Source of the DNA: Macrostomum hystrix
Taxonomy: Eukaryota > Platyhelminthes > Macrostomidae
Assembly: GCA_950097015.1 (NCBI GenBank)
Contig: CATNEN010000001.1
Coordinates: 5,937,001-6,001,000, forward strand
Reading direction: 5' to 3'
Length of the DNA stretch: 64,000 bases
The translations under genes and the position numbers were made by a program. Positions 1 through 13,900 of the stretch are shown piece after piece. Numbering within the stretch: position 1 is the first letter of the stretch; every line of letters starts with the position of its first letter. The notes under the pieces are model-generated. The model had not been told where the DNA came from. It saw only the letters and a list, made by a program, of their open reading frames with translations, and did no database searches.

Positions 1-1164
1 AATTGGTAATATTAACTGCCACTTTTTATTACTAATCAAGCAGGTTTCGGTAGAGACAGTAGGGTGTTAAAAAAGAAACAATGAAGCGACAAAGACTAAC
101 CAATTACCAATGAAAATAGTTTAGAGCAAAAAAAGCTTATTAATCAGAAGATTTAATAAAAGTAATAAGTTTTTAACAAGCAAAGGCATGAAATTCAAGC
201 AGAATAAAATCCTGATTTAAATTAATGACTAAACTAGGCAATATACTCCAAGGCATGTTGACATTGCTCGAAAACATGACAAAAAATAAAAAATTCACTT
301 CTGGATGATTGCAGAAGAATTTAAATTCCTAGGATTCGAAATCGCGAGCTAATATAAATCTAACAAACCCAACACGTTTATTTGGGGACCATTGGCGCAG
401 CGGATAACGAGTCTGATCAGTCTATTGCACGGAAGGTCCCGGATTCGAACCCATCAACAGGCTAATCATAATATATAATTTGTTTGCCTATCTGCACTTC
501 GAAGCATCTGCACTTTGATAAGAGCTTAACTTATCCTGCACAATGAATGTAGTACACAGCCTTGACAATGAGCAAGTCAGGACTTTATAATCCCAGGATA
601 TCTTAGTAAGCTAAATAATTCAATAGGCAAGAACTGCATGTTGGGAAAACAGAAAAAAATGAACTCAAGCAGTTTAGTTGCAATCACCACACTCACACAG
701 CAAAGTAACAAACCAATTAACCCAAGCCCAAATTTAAATTTCAGAATGCAGAGAAGTTTAAGGCGCTGAAAACTATTTCCCTAGCAGTCAGTCAGACAAG
801 ACAAATAGCAGAAAAATGCAAATGTCAGATAATTCGCAAAAACAATGCTGTCAAAGCGCAGGTATTAGAGAGACATTAGCAAATAAACAAAAAGTTGACA
901 AGATTTGTTATCTGATGTTCAAGCGCAAGTATTTTGAAGGTAGATAAAAAACAAAAAGCCAGAATTCCAAAGCACCCACCGTTTTGCAAAATTCTAATGC
1001 AAAAATTTATGCAAGCATGCATATTACTCTACTAAACTAAGTAGAATATACTTTTAGAAGAAAGCTAAAATAAATGTAGATGACGATATGTATCGAAAAA
1101 TCCTGGATTTACACAAAAATAATTAAACTGACACGCAGGGCAGATTTGTTGAACAGGGCAAAGA
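1..1164. other. DCAF1 3' flank, AT-rich, no gene seen
   Basis: No reading frame with coding character is visible. Reading leftwards this stretch is the 3' flank of the DCAF1 gene. A TTTATT at about 377-382 would be AATAAA on the minus strand and could serve as a distant poly(A) signal, but nothing supports that choice over others. A tRNA-like fragment is listed separately. A minus-orientation copy of the CGATA-CA-TATCG motif that recurs in DCAF1 introns lies at 1084-1095. Confidence 0.5.
388..458 (+). repeat. tRNA-like fragment, probably a SINE head
   Basis: The segment begins CATTGGCGCAGCGGATAACG, which resembles a Pol III A box. It ends with GGTCCCGGATTCGAACCC, which resembles a B box and T arm. 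Box spacing suits a tRNA or a tRNA-derived SINE head, but I could not close a convincing acceptor stem. It is more likely a SINE fragment or tRNA pseudogene than a working tRNA. Confidence 0.35.
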
Positions 1165-1443
1165 TCAGAGCGTCCTTCGTGGCCGTCTGGCTGGTGGAGG
1201 TTCCGGAGTGCCAGACGATGAGGAAGACTGCCCAGCGTCTATAGCGTCACGACCATCACCACCTGGCTGATCGTCGCTGTCATCGTCGCTATCGTCGTCG
1301 ATTTCAAAGTCGTCATCCTCATCATCATCGTCATCTTCTTCGTCGTCGGTATTGGATGAGGCAGATGCGTCGCCGTCTTCTTCTTCTAAGTCGGCAATGT
1401 CGTCGGCTAACTCTAACATTTCGGCGAGTTCGCGAGCGTTAAC
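1165..1443 (-). CDS. DCAF1: DCAF1 exon 11, acidic C-terminus
   Basis: It starts after TATGAGCAG with VNARELAEMLELADD. It continues through an aspartate/glutamate-rich stretch and ends RRPRRTL-stop. In vertebrate DCAF1 the equivalent acidic tail ends the protein. The basic last residues differ from the vertebrate end. Confidence 0.78.
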   Translation of the reverse strand, partial: VNARELAEMLELADDIADLEEEDGDASASSNTDDEEDDDDDEDDDFEIDDDSDDDSDDQPGGDGRDAIDAGQSSSSSGTPEPPPARRPRRTL

Positions 1444-4400
1444 CTGCTCATAGAGGGATTAGGAACATCAACTTGGTCAATAGTAGGGGGGGGTCAGAAG
1501 CAGAGCGGTTAACGCGTTTGCCTCTCGCAATAAAGTCCCTAAGCCAGCGATGACACATTAATTTGGGGCGCAGCCGCAGAGAGAAGGCTTGGGAAATTGT
1601 CGCACAATTTACGCCTTTGAGGACCAGCCTCCGAGGCACAGTGAGATGTAAACTGCCTGACGATAAAAAGGTCAGGGCAGATGTACACACATATGTACAT
1701 AAATTAGGTAAATATCCCCCTGACAATTTTTATAGCCACAACCGAACGGAGCAACGCACGAAACTTAAGAACGTAGGCCAAATTTTTTTTGCGAAAATTT
1801 TCCGAAAGAATAATCAAGTCGCCAGCTCTTCAGACCGTCGGGATATTCAATGGTTCTGGCCGAAGGTCTGATTTTTCCCATAAGCGCTAGTGTATTTCAT
1901 TTAAGAATTAGCACTGCGCCTCAGTGCGGCCTTGCCAGGCCTTTAAAATCTATCAGATTCGTCTCCATCATCTCCTCCGTCTTCTACGTCTTCGGTGGTC
2001 ACCTACCTTTACCTCTAGACGAATCTGCTGGACCATCAATGGCTACAAGGTGGAACTAGGCCATGGACAGGCCTAGGACTATGGACAGCCTGACGCGAAT
2101 TTCTTCTTTTCACTGATCAAGCCTAAATATTAGGCGGTGCTCAACCACAGGACACCCTCGCCTAGTCTGTCAACCAATCAGTTACCACCGAACTCTGTTA
2201 GCATTCAGGCGCTGCCAAAAAATGCAAGGAAATTCCTTCCCCTTGGTTTAAAAACGGGCGGGAAAATGCTTGCTAGTCCTATTTTAATATTTCACTAATA
2301 TTATAGTCTATGGTAGAAGGGTGGAGATGAATGTAAGTAATAAACATTCGATCACACACCTGCACATCTCCGTCATCGTCATCGTCATCATCGTCGTCAT
2401 TATCTTCGTCATCTTCATCCTCGTCATCCTCGTCGTCATCGTCGTCCTCGTCCATAGTTTCATTGGGCATAGCCTGCTCGTTCTCATCCTCCGTGTCCTC
2501 GTCGACGCCGCGTTCCTCTTCGTCCTCCTTGCGCTTGCCAATCTGGTACAGGCGGACTAGGGATAATTCTTCGTTGAGAACGTCGTCAGTTGCGGTGCAT
2601 TCGCACACGGCCAAATAGTCGTTGTGCGCGTCGATTGTCATGGATCGAATTCGACGCTTCAAATCAACGGACGCAATCAGACTGTAGTCGCGAGCGTCCA
2701 GTGTGCGAAAGATTGTCCACAGAGACGGATTTAACTGGTCTGGGGCGTGCAACTGTTGTTTTGGGATTCGAAAGCGAGATGTGAAATGCCTGATGACAGA
2801 TTATGAAAGCTTTTGCCTCTGATCCACTGGTCTATTTTAATTTAAAAGCCGCACAAGTAGTATCTCCAGAACTTTTTTAAAAAGTTCTTAGTCTACAACT
2901 ATTGATCCTGTCTCTGATCAGTGTTAAATATTTATTTTTATAAACAGCAAAGAACAGCAAAAAAACTAATAATTCACAACCGATTGTAAAACATCGACAC
3001 TTCAACCCCATGACCGCATTCTAAGAAATCGAAACTTCAACCCCATGACCCATTCTAAGAAATCGAAAATTCAACCCCATGATCCATTCTAAGAAATCGA
3101 AAATTCAACCCCATGACCCATTCTAAGAAATCGACACTTTAACCCCATGACCCATTCTAAGAAATCGACACTTCAACCCGATGACCCATTCTAAGAAATC
3201 GACACTTCAACCCCATGACCCCATTCTAAGAAATCGACACTTCAACCCAATGACCCATTCTAAGAAATCGACACTTCAACCCTATGACCACATTCTAAGA
3301 AATCGAAAACTCAACCCCATGACCCATTCTAAGAAATCGACACTTTAACCCCATGACCCATTCTAAGAAATCGACACTTCAACCCAATGACCCATTCTAA
3401 GAAATCGACACTTCAACCCCATGACCCCATTCTAAGAAATCGACACTTCAACCCAATGACCCATTCTAAGAAATCGACACTTCAACGCCATGACCCATTC
3501 TAAGAAATCGACACTTCAACCCCATGACCCCATTCTAAGAAATCGACACTTCAACCCAATGACCCATTCTAAGAAATCGAAAACTTAACCCCATGACCCA
3601 TTCTAAGAAATCGACACTTTAACCCCATGACCCATTCTAAGAAATCGACACTTTAACCCGATGACCCATTCTAAGAAATCGACACTTCAACCCCATGACC
3701 CCATTCTAAGAAATCGACACTTCAACCCAATGACCCATTCTAAGAAATCGACACTTCAACCCTATGACCACATTCTAAGAAATCGAAAATTCAACCCCAT
3801 GACCCATTCTAAGAAATCGACACTTCAACCCCATGACCCATTCTAAGAAATCGACACTTCAACGCCATGACCCATTCTAAGAAATTGACACTTCAACCCT
3901 ATGACCACATTCTAAGAAATCGAAAACTCAACCCCATGACCCATTCTAAGAAATCGACACTTTAACCCCATGACCCATTCTAAGAAATCGACACTTCAAC
4001 CCAATGACCCATTCTAAGAAATCGACACTTCAACCCCATGACCCCATTCTAAGAAATCGACACTTCAACCCAATGACCCATTCTAAGAAATCGACACTTC
4101 AACGCCATGACCCATTCTAAGAAATCGACACTTCAACCCCATGACCCCATTCTAAGAAATCGACACTTCAACCCAATGACCCATTCTAAGAAATCGAAAA
4201 CTTAACCCCATGACCCATTCTAAGAAATCGACACTTTAACCCCATGACCCATTCTAAGAAATCGACACTTTAACCCGATGACCCATTCTAAGAAATCGAC
4301 ACTTCAACCCCATGACCCCATTCTAAGAAATCGACACTTCAACCCAATGACCCATTCTAAGAAATCGACACTTCAACCCTATGACCACATTCTAAGAAAT

Positions 4401-7400
4401 CGAAAATTCAACCCCATGACCCATTCTAAGAAATCGACACTTCAACCCCATGACCCATTCTAAGAAATCGACACTTCAACGCCATGACCCATTCTAAGAA
4501 ATTGACACTTCAACCCTATGACCACATTCTAAGAAATCGAAAACTCAACCCCATGACCCATTCTAAGAAATCGACACTTTAACCCCATGACCCATTCTAA
4601 GAAATCGACACTTTAACCCGATGACCCATTCTAAGAAATCGACACTTCAACCCCATGACCCCATTCTAAGAAATCGACACTTCAACCCAATGACCCATTC
4701 TAAGAAATCGACACTTCAACCCTATGACCACATTCTAAGAAATCGAAAATTCAACCCCATGACCCATTCTAAGAAATCGACACTTCAACCCCATGACCCA
4801 TTCTAAGAAATCGACACTTCAACGCCATGACCCATTCTAAGAAATTGACACTTCAACCCCATGACCCATTCTAAGAAATCGACTAGTTTTACTAAATAAC
4901 CGATTCTAAGAAACAGATTAGCATTAATCGCTACGCGATGCTAAAAAACGATTAGTTAAACCCCATAAACCGATTCTAAGAAAAAGGATCGGCTTTACCT
5001 ATGACTTTTCTAAGAAACCGATTCGTTCTAACCCACAAACCGATTCTATGAAACCGATTAGTTCTACCCCGTAAACTGATTCTAAGAAACCGATTCGTTC
5101 TACCCCGTAAACTGATTCTATGAAACCGATTAGTTCTACCCCATAACTGATTCCAAGAAATTAAAACAGGACCAGCCAAAAGCAGGTGAAACAAACCTCA
5201 TCGTCGTCCCAGAGGCAGCTAGCGCCGAAGATGGCGTCACCGCTAGCCGCAAATTGGATCTCCATCTGCTCCAAAGAAGGCACGGTGTTCAACAAGCGAA
5301 ATGAGCGCAGATCCCAAACTTCGCTGCTGATGACAATCTCTAAACAGTTGGGATGAAAGACGCCAGAGATGAGGTTTTGAAATTTGTCAAATTTGTGCAC
5401 CCAACGATTAGCGCTTCGCACGTCCCATAGTACGCCGTCGTTCAGCACCAGATTTCCGTCGGCATTGAATACAGCCCGATTGCGCAGGTAGTCGTTTGAG
5501 GCCTCCTAAGTGAAGAGTGTGATAAGGACGTGTTTAATTTACTACGTTTTTCGATACATATCGGTGGCTGAAAATAAATCAAGTAATATTATGAACTTTT
5601 CGATACATATCGGCACTTAAAAATCTACCCAGTTTAAAATGATTAATTATGCTACGGACCAATTGAAATCCACAAAAACAAAGACAGATACTAAAAGAGA
5701 GGCACTTAATGATATGGATAGGTTACTAACCTGATCGTACAGCTCAACGACGCTAGTCTTAGACTCAATATCGTAGATGCAGGCTGCATTACTTTTAGTA
5801 GCCAGAATGCGCGACAAACTGCACGGATCGAATTCGACAAAAGTCTCTTCGTCCAGATCCATTATACGGAAGCGATCGATGTCGTATTCGTCAGCCGAGA
5901 CAGTTTCGGTTGGATAAGCGAACAGACTCGAGCTGGGATTGCCCCAGCCGGTGCAGACGGCCATGAGTGTCTCGGATTTGTTGACATTGATGAAGCTAGG
6001 CGATGAAATATTGTCGCTAACACTCCAGGTGCACAGTTCTTGACCACTGACATGATCGACGCATTTCACTCGGCCACCGGTTGAGCCAATCAGGAGGCGG
6101 CCGCGTTTTGTTAGCAATTTGCAGCAGCTGTAGGGCGAGTCCTCCAATGGGCAGCGGAATGTGCGAACCGGCTTGAAGCTGCGAGTGTGTAGGATTATTT
6201 TTCGATACATATCGGTAAATTTCATTCAAGTAAAAAGCTAATAGTTGTGTATCACTAACAGAATGGCTTTTAATGCAAATACAGACAGGCCTGTATCTGG
6301 TAATAATGGAATATCATTTCTTTCGAAACATATCGGCTAAGAAACAAAAATAGTTATGATTTTTGATACATACCGGCTTAGTTTAATAAAAATATTTATT
6401 TTTAATTTAAAATACGATTAGGCAAATATATTTTTTTCGATACATATCGTTTATCCAGTGATTTGCGATAACGATAAAGTAAGACCTACCGGCTGTAAAG
6501 GTAGCGCCGATTTTCGCGTCCAATATCGCGCGGATTGGCGCGCCACTGGCCGTAGGGCCTAACGCGCATTCTTTGAACAGCATTGGCTGGCCGCATAGCG
6601 TGAGATCGCGACCTGGGCGCCGAGCAGCGATGCGGCTCCAGCAGTGAGAAGGCCGGACAGGTGCTAACAGGATTAGGACACTGAGCGTGCTGCTGCAGTA
6701 GATACTCTGAGATAATACGCTCAAGAGACTGCTGCTCGCCAGCTGGTTGAGCTGGCTTAGAGGCCTGGACGGGTACAGAGGTACAGTCGATAATATTTCT
6801 CTGTCTAGAATCTTAGATAATCACTTATAGCTTTTATGAGCTTGCATTTTTATGACTAGTTACCTTCGACAACCGATAACTTGCCGAAATTATAGATACG
6901 TTTGATTCGATTATCGATTAGTTTGCTTCGATTATCGATTAGTTTGCTTCGATTATCGATTAGTTTGCTTCGATTATCGATTAGTTTGCTTCGATTATCG
7001 ATTAGTTTGCTTCGATTATCGATTAGTTTGCTTCGATTATCGATTAGTTTGCTTCGATTTTAGATTTTTGCTTCGATTATCGATTAGTTTCCTTCGATTA
7101 TCGATCAGTTAGACTTAATTATCGATCAGTTAGCTTCAATTATCGATCGGTTAGATATTATTATCTATTAGTTGGTATCGATTATTGGTTGGTTATATTT
7201 AATTACCGATCAATTAGCTTCGTTTATAGATCGATTACACTTTATTAACGATTAGTTAGTATCGATCATTAATCAGTTTGCTTCTGTTATATAAACCTTG
7301 AAGACAGTGTTACTCACCTGCATGTACAGATTATACTGAGCAGGTCTATCTCGGCCTAAACTAGCCTGCTGTTGCTGCTGCTGCTGCTGTTGCTGCCCAG

Positions 7401-8366
7401 CGGAAGAGACGCAGCTACGGCCGCCAACAACCACGCCGTGTCCACTATTGCGCACAACATTGACGCGGAGCGGCTGGCCGGGGCTAGCGTTCACAGTGGC
7501 TACACTGGCTGAATTAGGCGAATGCTCATTGCGGCCGTTCTGCTGCTGATGCTGCTGCTGTTTAGCGTGAGCAGCTGAATTGGATTGGCTACTAGCTGGA
7601 GTGCCGGGTGTAGGCGGCACCATACCAGCCGGATGATAGATATTAGCAGCGATAGCAGCCGGCTTGTCGCCTGTAACTTTCAGTCCGGCTTCGCGTTGTA
7701 GCACAGCGGCAGACTCCGTCAGACCCTTCGATAACAGATGATTGTACACCAGGTGCAGCAGCTCCTTGCCGTCCCAGGTGATTCGCGTATTGGAAACTAT
7801 CTCCGCCCGTCTAAGCCACTCCATCGAGACGACATCCGCGGCTGCGGTCTGCGACGGACCCGCGCCAGCGCCGCCGCCACCGCCGCCACCGGCGGCACCG
7901 ACAGGGACGCCGTTTCCGGCGGCGCCGACCGTCGGCAGTCCGCCGGAGCCAAGAATAGAATGATGGCCAGTAGGCGCTGTCGCCGCAGCCGAAGCCGAAG
8001 CTGCCGATGCTGCGCCGGCGCTCAAATTGCCGACGCCGTTCTGCCCCCGACCGCCGGACACTCGCTCAATGAGTTTACTAGCTGAGCGAACAAACCTAGT
8101 GTGATCTCGCAGTTTATCCAATAGCACTGGCTCTTTCATTAGCAATTGCAGATGGCCTTTGGTGAATAGCTGCAGTTTGGCTAGCATCTGGCTGATCTTG
8201 TCATCGCGCGACAAGCCTAAGAGGCATCTGCAGGCCAGGGCTCGAATGCAATCAGCATCTGTGAGCGGCGTGCGAGTCTCTAGTAGTCTCAGCAGGCTCA
8301 TAATGCCATTGCATGACCGAACTGCGCGCCAAACCTGCTGTACGTATTGCTCCTTGCTGGCTAGAG

Positions 8367-8425
<59 letters not shown>

Positions 8426-10900
8426 GGTGTACAGTTGACTGTGGCAGCCACAACTGCAGCTGACACTGGTTGCCGATCCTAACAAAATGGAGAAGTTTAT
8501 GTTTTATTCCAAAATATTGTCTACGCAAAATCTAACGTCTACTACGAGTATTTTCCAATGTACTTTAACAATCTAAAAAATGTCTACGCTGATAATATAT
8601 TGACACCTACGCCAACTATAATGTCTACGCCAACTATAATGTCTACGCGAACTCCTATGTCTACACCAACTCTTATGTCCACGCGAACTCTTATGTCTAC
8701 GCCAACTCTTATGTCTACGCCAACTCTTATGTCTACGCGAACTCTTATGTCTACGCGAACTCTTGTGTCTACGCCAACTCTTATGTCCACGCCAACTCTT
8801 ATGTCTACGCCAACTCTTATGTCTACGCCAACTCTTATGTCTACGCCAACTCTTATGTCTACGCCAACTCTTATGCCTACGCCAACTCTTGTGTCTACGC
8901 CAACTCTTATGTCTACGCCAACTCTTATGTCTACGCCAACTCTTATGTCTACGCCAACTCTTATGTCTACGCCAACTCTTATGCCTACGCCAACTCTTAT
9001 GTCTACGCCAACTCTTGTGTCTACGCCAACTCTTATGTCTACGCCAACTCTTATGCCTACGCCAACTCTTATGTCTACGCCAACTCTTGTGTCTACGCCA
9101 ACTCTTATGTCTACACCAACTCTTATGTCTACGCCAACTCTTATGTCTACACCAACTCTTATGTCTACGCCAACTCTTATGTCTACGCGAACTTTTATGT
9201 CTACGCCAACTCTTATGTCTACACCAACTCTTATGTCTACGCCAACTCTTATGTCTACGCGAACTTTTATGTCTACGCCAACTCTTATGTCTACACCAAC
9301 TCTTATGTCTACGCGAACTCTTATGTCTACGCCAACTCTTATGTCTACACCAATTCTTATGTCTACGCCAACTCTTATGTCTACGCCAACTCTTATGTCT
9401 ACGCCAACTCTTATGTCTACGCCAACTCTTATGTCTACGCCAACTCTTATGTCTACGCGAAATCTTTTGTCTACGCCAACTCTTATGTCTACGCCAACTC
9501 TTATGTCTACGCGAACTCTTATGTCTACGCCAACTCTTATGTCTACGCCAACTCTTATGTCTACGCGAAATCTTTTGTCTACGCCAACTCTTATGTCTAC
9601 GCCAACTCTTATGTCTACGCGAACTCTTATGTCTACGCCAACTCTTATGTCTACGCCAACTCTTATGTCTACGCCAACTCTTATGTCTACGCCAACTCTT
9701 ATGTCTACGCCAACTCTTATGTCTACGCGAACTCATGTCTACGCCAACTCTTATGTCTACGCGAACTCTTATGTCTACGCGAACTCTTATGTCTACGCCA
9801 ACTCTTATGTCTACGCCAACTCTTATGTCTACGCCAACTCTTATGTCTACGCCAACTCTTATGTCTACGCGAACTCTTATGTCTACGCGAACTCTTATGT
9901 CTACGCCAACTCTTATGTCTACACCAACTCTTATGTCTACGCGAACTCTTATGTCTACGCCAACTCTTATGTCTACACCAACTCTTATGTCTACGCCAAC
10001 TCTTATGTCTACGCGAACTCTTATGTCTACGCCAACTCTTATGTCTACGCCAACTCTTATGTCTACGCCAACTCTTATGTCTACACCAACTCTTATGTCT
10101 ACGCGAACTCTTATGTCTACGCGAACTCTTATGTCTACACCAACTCTTATGTCTACGCCAACTATTATGTCTACGCCAACTCTTATGTCTACACCAACTC
10201 TTATGTCTACGCGAACTCTTATGTCTACGCCAACTCTTATGTCTACACCAACTCTTATGTCTACGCGAACTCTTATGTCTACGCGAACTCTTATGTCTAC
10301 ACCAACTCTTATGTCTACGCCAACTCTTATGTCTACGCCAACTCTTATGTCTACGCGAACTCTTATGTCTACGCCAACTCTTATGTCTACGCCAACTCTT
10401 ATGTCCACGCGAACTCTTATGTCTACGCCAACTCTTATGTCTACACCAACTCTTATGTCTACGCCAACTCTTATGTCTACGCCAACTCTTATGTCTACGC
10501 CAACTCTTATGTCTACGCCAACTCTTATGTCTACGCCAACTCTTATGTCTACGCGAACTCTTATGTCTACGCCAACTCTTATGTCTACGCGAACTCTTAT
10601 GTCTACGCGAACTCATGTCTACGCCAACTCTTATGTCTACGAGAACTCTTATGTCTACGCCAACTTTTATGTCTACGCCAACTCTTGTGTCTACGCCAAC
10701 TCTTGTGTCTACGCCAACTCTTATGTCTACGCCAACTCTTATGTCTACGCCAACTCTTATGTCTACGCCAACTATTAAGTCAACTTTGACACCTAAAAAT
10801 AACCAAGCAAACCATTAAAAAAGGCTTAGGTAAACTTTACCACCCAAAATAACTTACAGCACGCCGCTTAACAGCCGAGCCAGTTAATTTGGTTATTAGA

Positions 10901-10936
<36 letters not shown>

Positions 10937-13900
10937 TGATTGGAACTGGCAGCCAGAGTTTCCGGTACAAATAGTGTCTCAGATTCATTACTTCTCTGCA
11001 TCTGTTCACTGTCCAATGGGCGACTAACGCACAGGTTGAGTATGGCTAATGAAAGCTTCTGAACTTCGGGATCTAAGAATTCTTCATTGTCGGCCAGTGT
11101 GAGTAGCAATTGAATACCGTCAGCTTTGTAATCAGTTGTGATGCTGAATTTGGTGAGCATATGACGCATCTGTCTAGCAATGCAACAGCAGACCAACACT
11201 ACGGCTAACGAGTGCTGAATAGTCTCCGGCTTGCCGCTGTGAGGCCCCCACTCGAAGGCGGACAGGGCAACTAGGCGCAGTAGGAAGTTCAGGCCGCCTA
11301 GGCGTTCTAGAGAGTCAACTGGCAACCAGGGCATGTCAATAGGAGCCAGGTGTATCATCAGGGCGCAAGCTTCGTTTACCTGAGCGGTCACGGTATAACA
11401 AAACTGTGCGTCAAAATTTGAGTTCCGACAAACACAACTAGCTTTGGCAGGGCCTAAGATGGTTCAGAATTATTACCTGAATATCATCAAGAGGGGAAAT
11501 CCTTCACCTGAGAGGAAATCAAAAATTCAAAGGCTGGAAAAGAAATTCGAAGTCAATCGTTCCTTAGGGAAAATTCCCGATCAAAATATCTTAATGAAAT
11601 CTCCTATATCGATGGATCAAATAGGGGAATCCCCTATCGGCAAACCTGAAAGTGGAATCCCATATCGACGGACCTGAAAGGGGAATCACCTACCGACGGA
11701 TCTGAAATGAAACCCCTATCTATCTAGGGATCTGAAAGGGAATCCCTATCTAGGGATCTGAAAGGGAATCCCTATCTAGGGATCTGAAAGGGAATCCCTA
11801 TCTAGGGATCTGAAAGGGAATCCCTATCTAGGGATCTGAAAGGGAATCCCTATCTAGGGATCTGAAAGGGAATCCCTATCTAGGGATCTGAAAGGGAATC
11901 CCTATCTAGGGACCTGAAAGGGAATCCCTATCTAGGGATCTGAAAGGGAATCCCTATCTAGGGATCTGAAAGGGAATCCCTATCTAGGGATCTGAAAGGG
12001 AATCCCTATCTAGGGATCTGAAAGGGAATCCCTATCTAGGATTCTGAAAGGGAATCCCTATCTAGGGATCTGAAAGGGAATCCCTATCTAGGGATCTGAA
12101 AGGGAATCCCTATCTAGAGATCTGAAACGGAATCCGCTATTGACGGATCAAATGAACAAAAATTAAAAAGGGAAATCTTCAATCAAAGGATTTGTAGAGT
12201 TATGAAGTTAATTATTCAAGGGGGGGAATTCTAAAATCGGGAATTTATAAAAGCAGAGACATCCTATTTTTGAAGATCTGCGGAATTCAAAAGAAAAAAA
12301 ATTCCAATCAGAGAGTAAACTCACCTGCTCGGCGGTGTACTTTAGAGTACGCTGAGCGCCGTGCTCCACGAGTGGCGCAAAAGGCTGCTGCTGTTGCTGT
12401 TGCTGTTGCTGACTAAGCGAGTCACACTTATAAAGCAGATGCAGCTCAAAGTAACGCCTCAAAGCGCCGGTGACCAGTTTGACAATTTGCCGACAGGTAA
12501 ATAGTGCGTCCTCGGACAATAGCGAGATGTCTTCGTCCGAGCCTGTGAAGATCACTTGGGTTGCCATCTGGGGTGCGGGGGAATGACGACGAGTGTACTT
12601 TTGATATCGAATATTTACCTAGACATACATTTAGTAGGGTTCTGGTCAAGGGACAGTAGGGTTTTGGTGAAGGAACAGCAGGGTTCTGGCGAAGGCATAG
12701 AAGGGCTCTGATGAAGTGATAGAAGGGCTCTGATGAAGTGATAGAAGGGCTCCGATGAAGTGATAGAAGGGCTCCGATGAAGTGATAGAAGGGCTCTGAT
12801 GAAGTGATAGAAGGGCTCTGATGAAGTGATAGAAGGGCTCTGATGAAGTGATAGAAGGGCTCTGATGAAGTGATAGAAGGGCTCTGATGAAGTGATAGAA
12901 GGGCTCTGATGAAGTGATAGAAGGGCTCTGATGAAGTGATAGAAGGGCTCTGATGAAGGTATAGAAGGGTTGTAGAGAAGGAATGATTAAACGATGATTA
13001 AAATATAGTAAAACATTTCTTAAAAAACGCCCGAATAAAAAAAGATTTTTTATCACAAAGCAGAAAGTAAGTGTTTCATCCAGACCCTTGGCCATAGACA
13101 GAAACTAAGAAATGGTATTAGAAGTTCTAAAAAATTCATACAAATATCAAAGCCACCGAAGTGAAAGACAGTTCTCACAAGACTGGAAAGCAGCTCTAGA
13201 AACACAATCTGCTTTATGTATCCAAGGGCCGTTGAAAACTACCTAGGCGGCAATGCGGTCGGTCTACCAATTGGAGCGAAACAAATCGAAATTAGTATGC
13301 GGATAATGGATAGCAATGGTCGCCAATTGGTTGACCTTATTCAGCAACTTGACCTTGTTGAAAAGTGGCAACAGAAGCAGCAGCATCAAAAACAGCAATC
13401 ACTGAAGAAAAAGCTATCACTAAAGCAAGTCCAGCAGCAGCATCAACAACAGAAGCATCAACCACTGCAGCATCAACCACTGCAGCATCAATCACTGCAG
13501 CATCAATCACTGCAGCATCAATCACTGCAGCATCAACCACTGCAGCATCAACCACTGCAGCATCAATCACTGCAGCATCAACCACTGCAGCATCAATCAC
13601 TGCAGCATCAACCACTGCAGCATCAACCACTGCAAGATCAACCACAGCAGCAGAATCAGCCACAGCAGGATCATCAACAACGACTGAAGAAGCATAAACC
13701 AGCGCAGCAGCAACTACTGCAGCAGCAACAACTGCAGCATCAGCAACAACTGCAGCATCAGCAAACACTGCAGCAGCAGCAACCACTGCAGCAGCAGCAA
13801 CCACTGCAGCAGCATAAACCAGCGCAGCAGCAGCAACCACTGCAGCAGCAACCACTTCAGCAGCAGCAACCACTGCAGCAGCATCCACCACTGCAGCAGC

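Noticed and set aside
388..458. Functional tRNA gene
   Set aside because: A and B boxes are plausible but the acceptor stem could not be paired, so it is listed as a tRNA-like fragment.
2279..2560. Plus-strand hydrophobic frame (valine/isoleucine-rich)
   Set aside because: It is the antisense of the acidic tail of DCAF1 exon 10.
2992..4886. CRISPR-like regular array
   Set aside because: Units are contiguous with no unique spacers, and the DNA is eukaryotic with introns.
8558..10789. 743-codon open frame (MSTPTL/VYANSY repeats)
   Set aside because: It is the 18-bp minisatellite read in a stop-free frame. It lies in a DCAF1 intron and shifts between frames only where units have indels.
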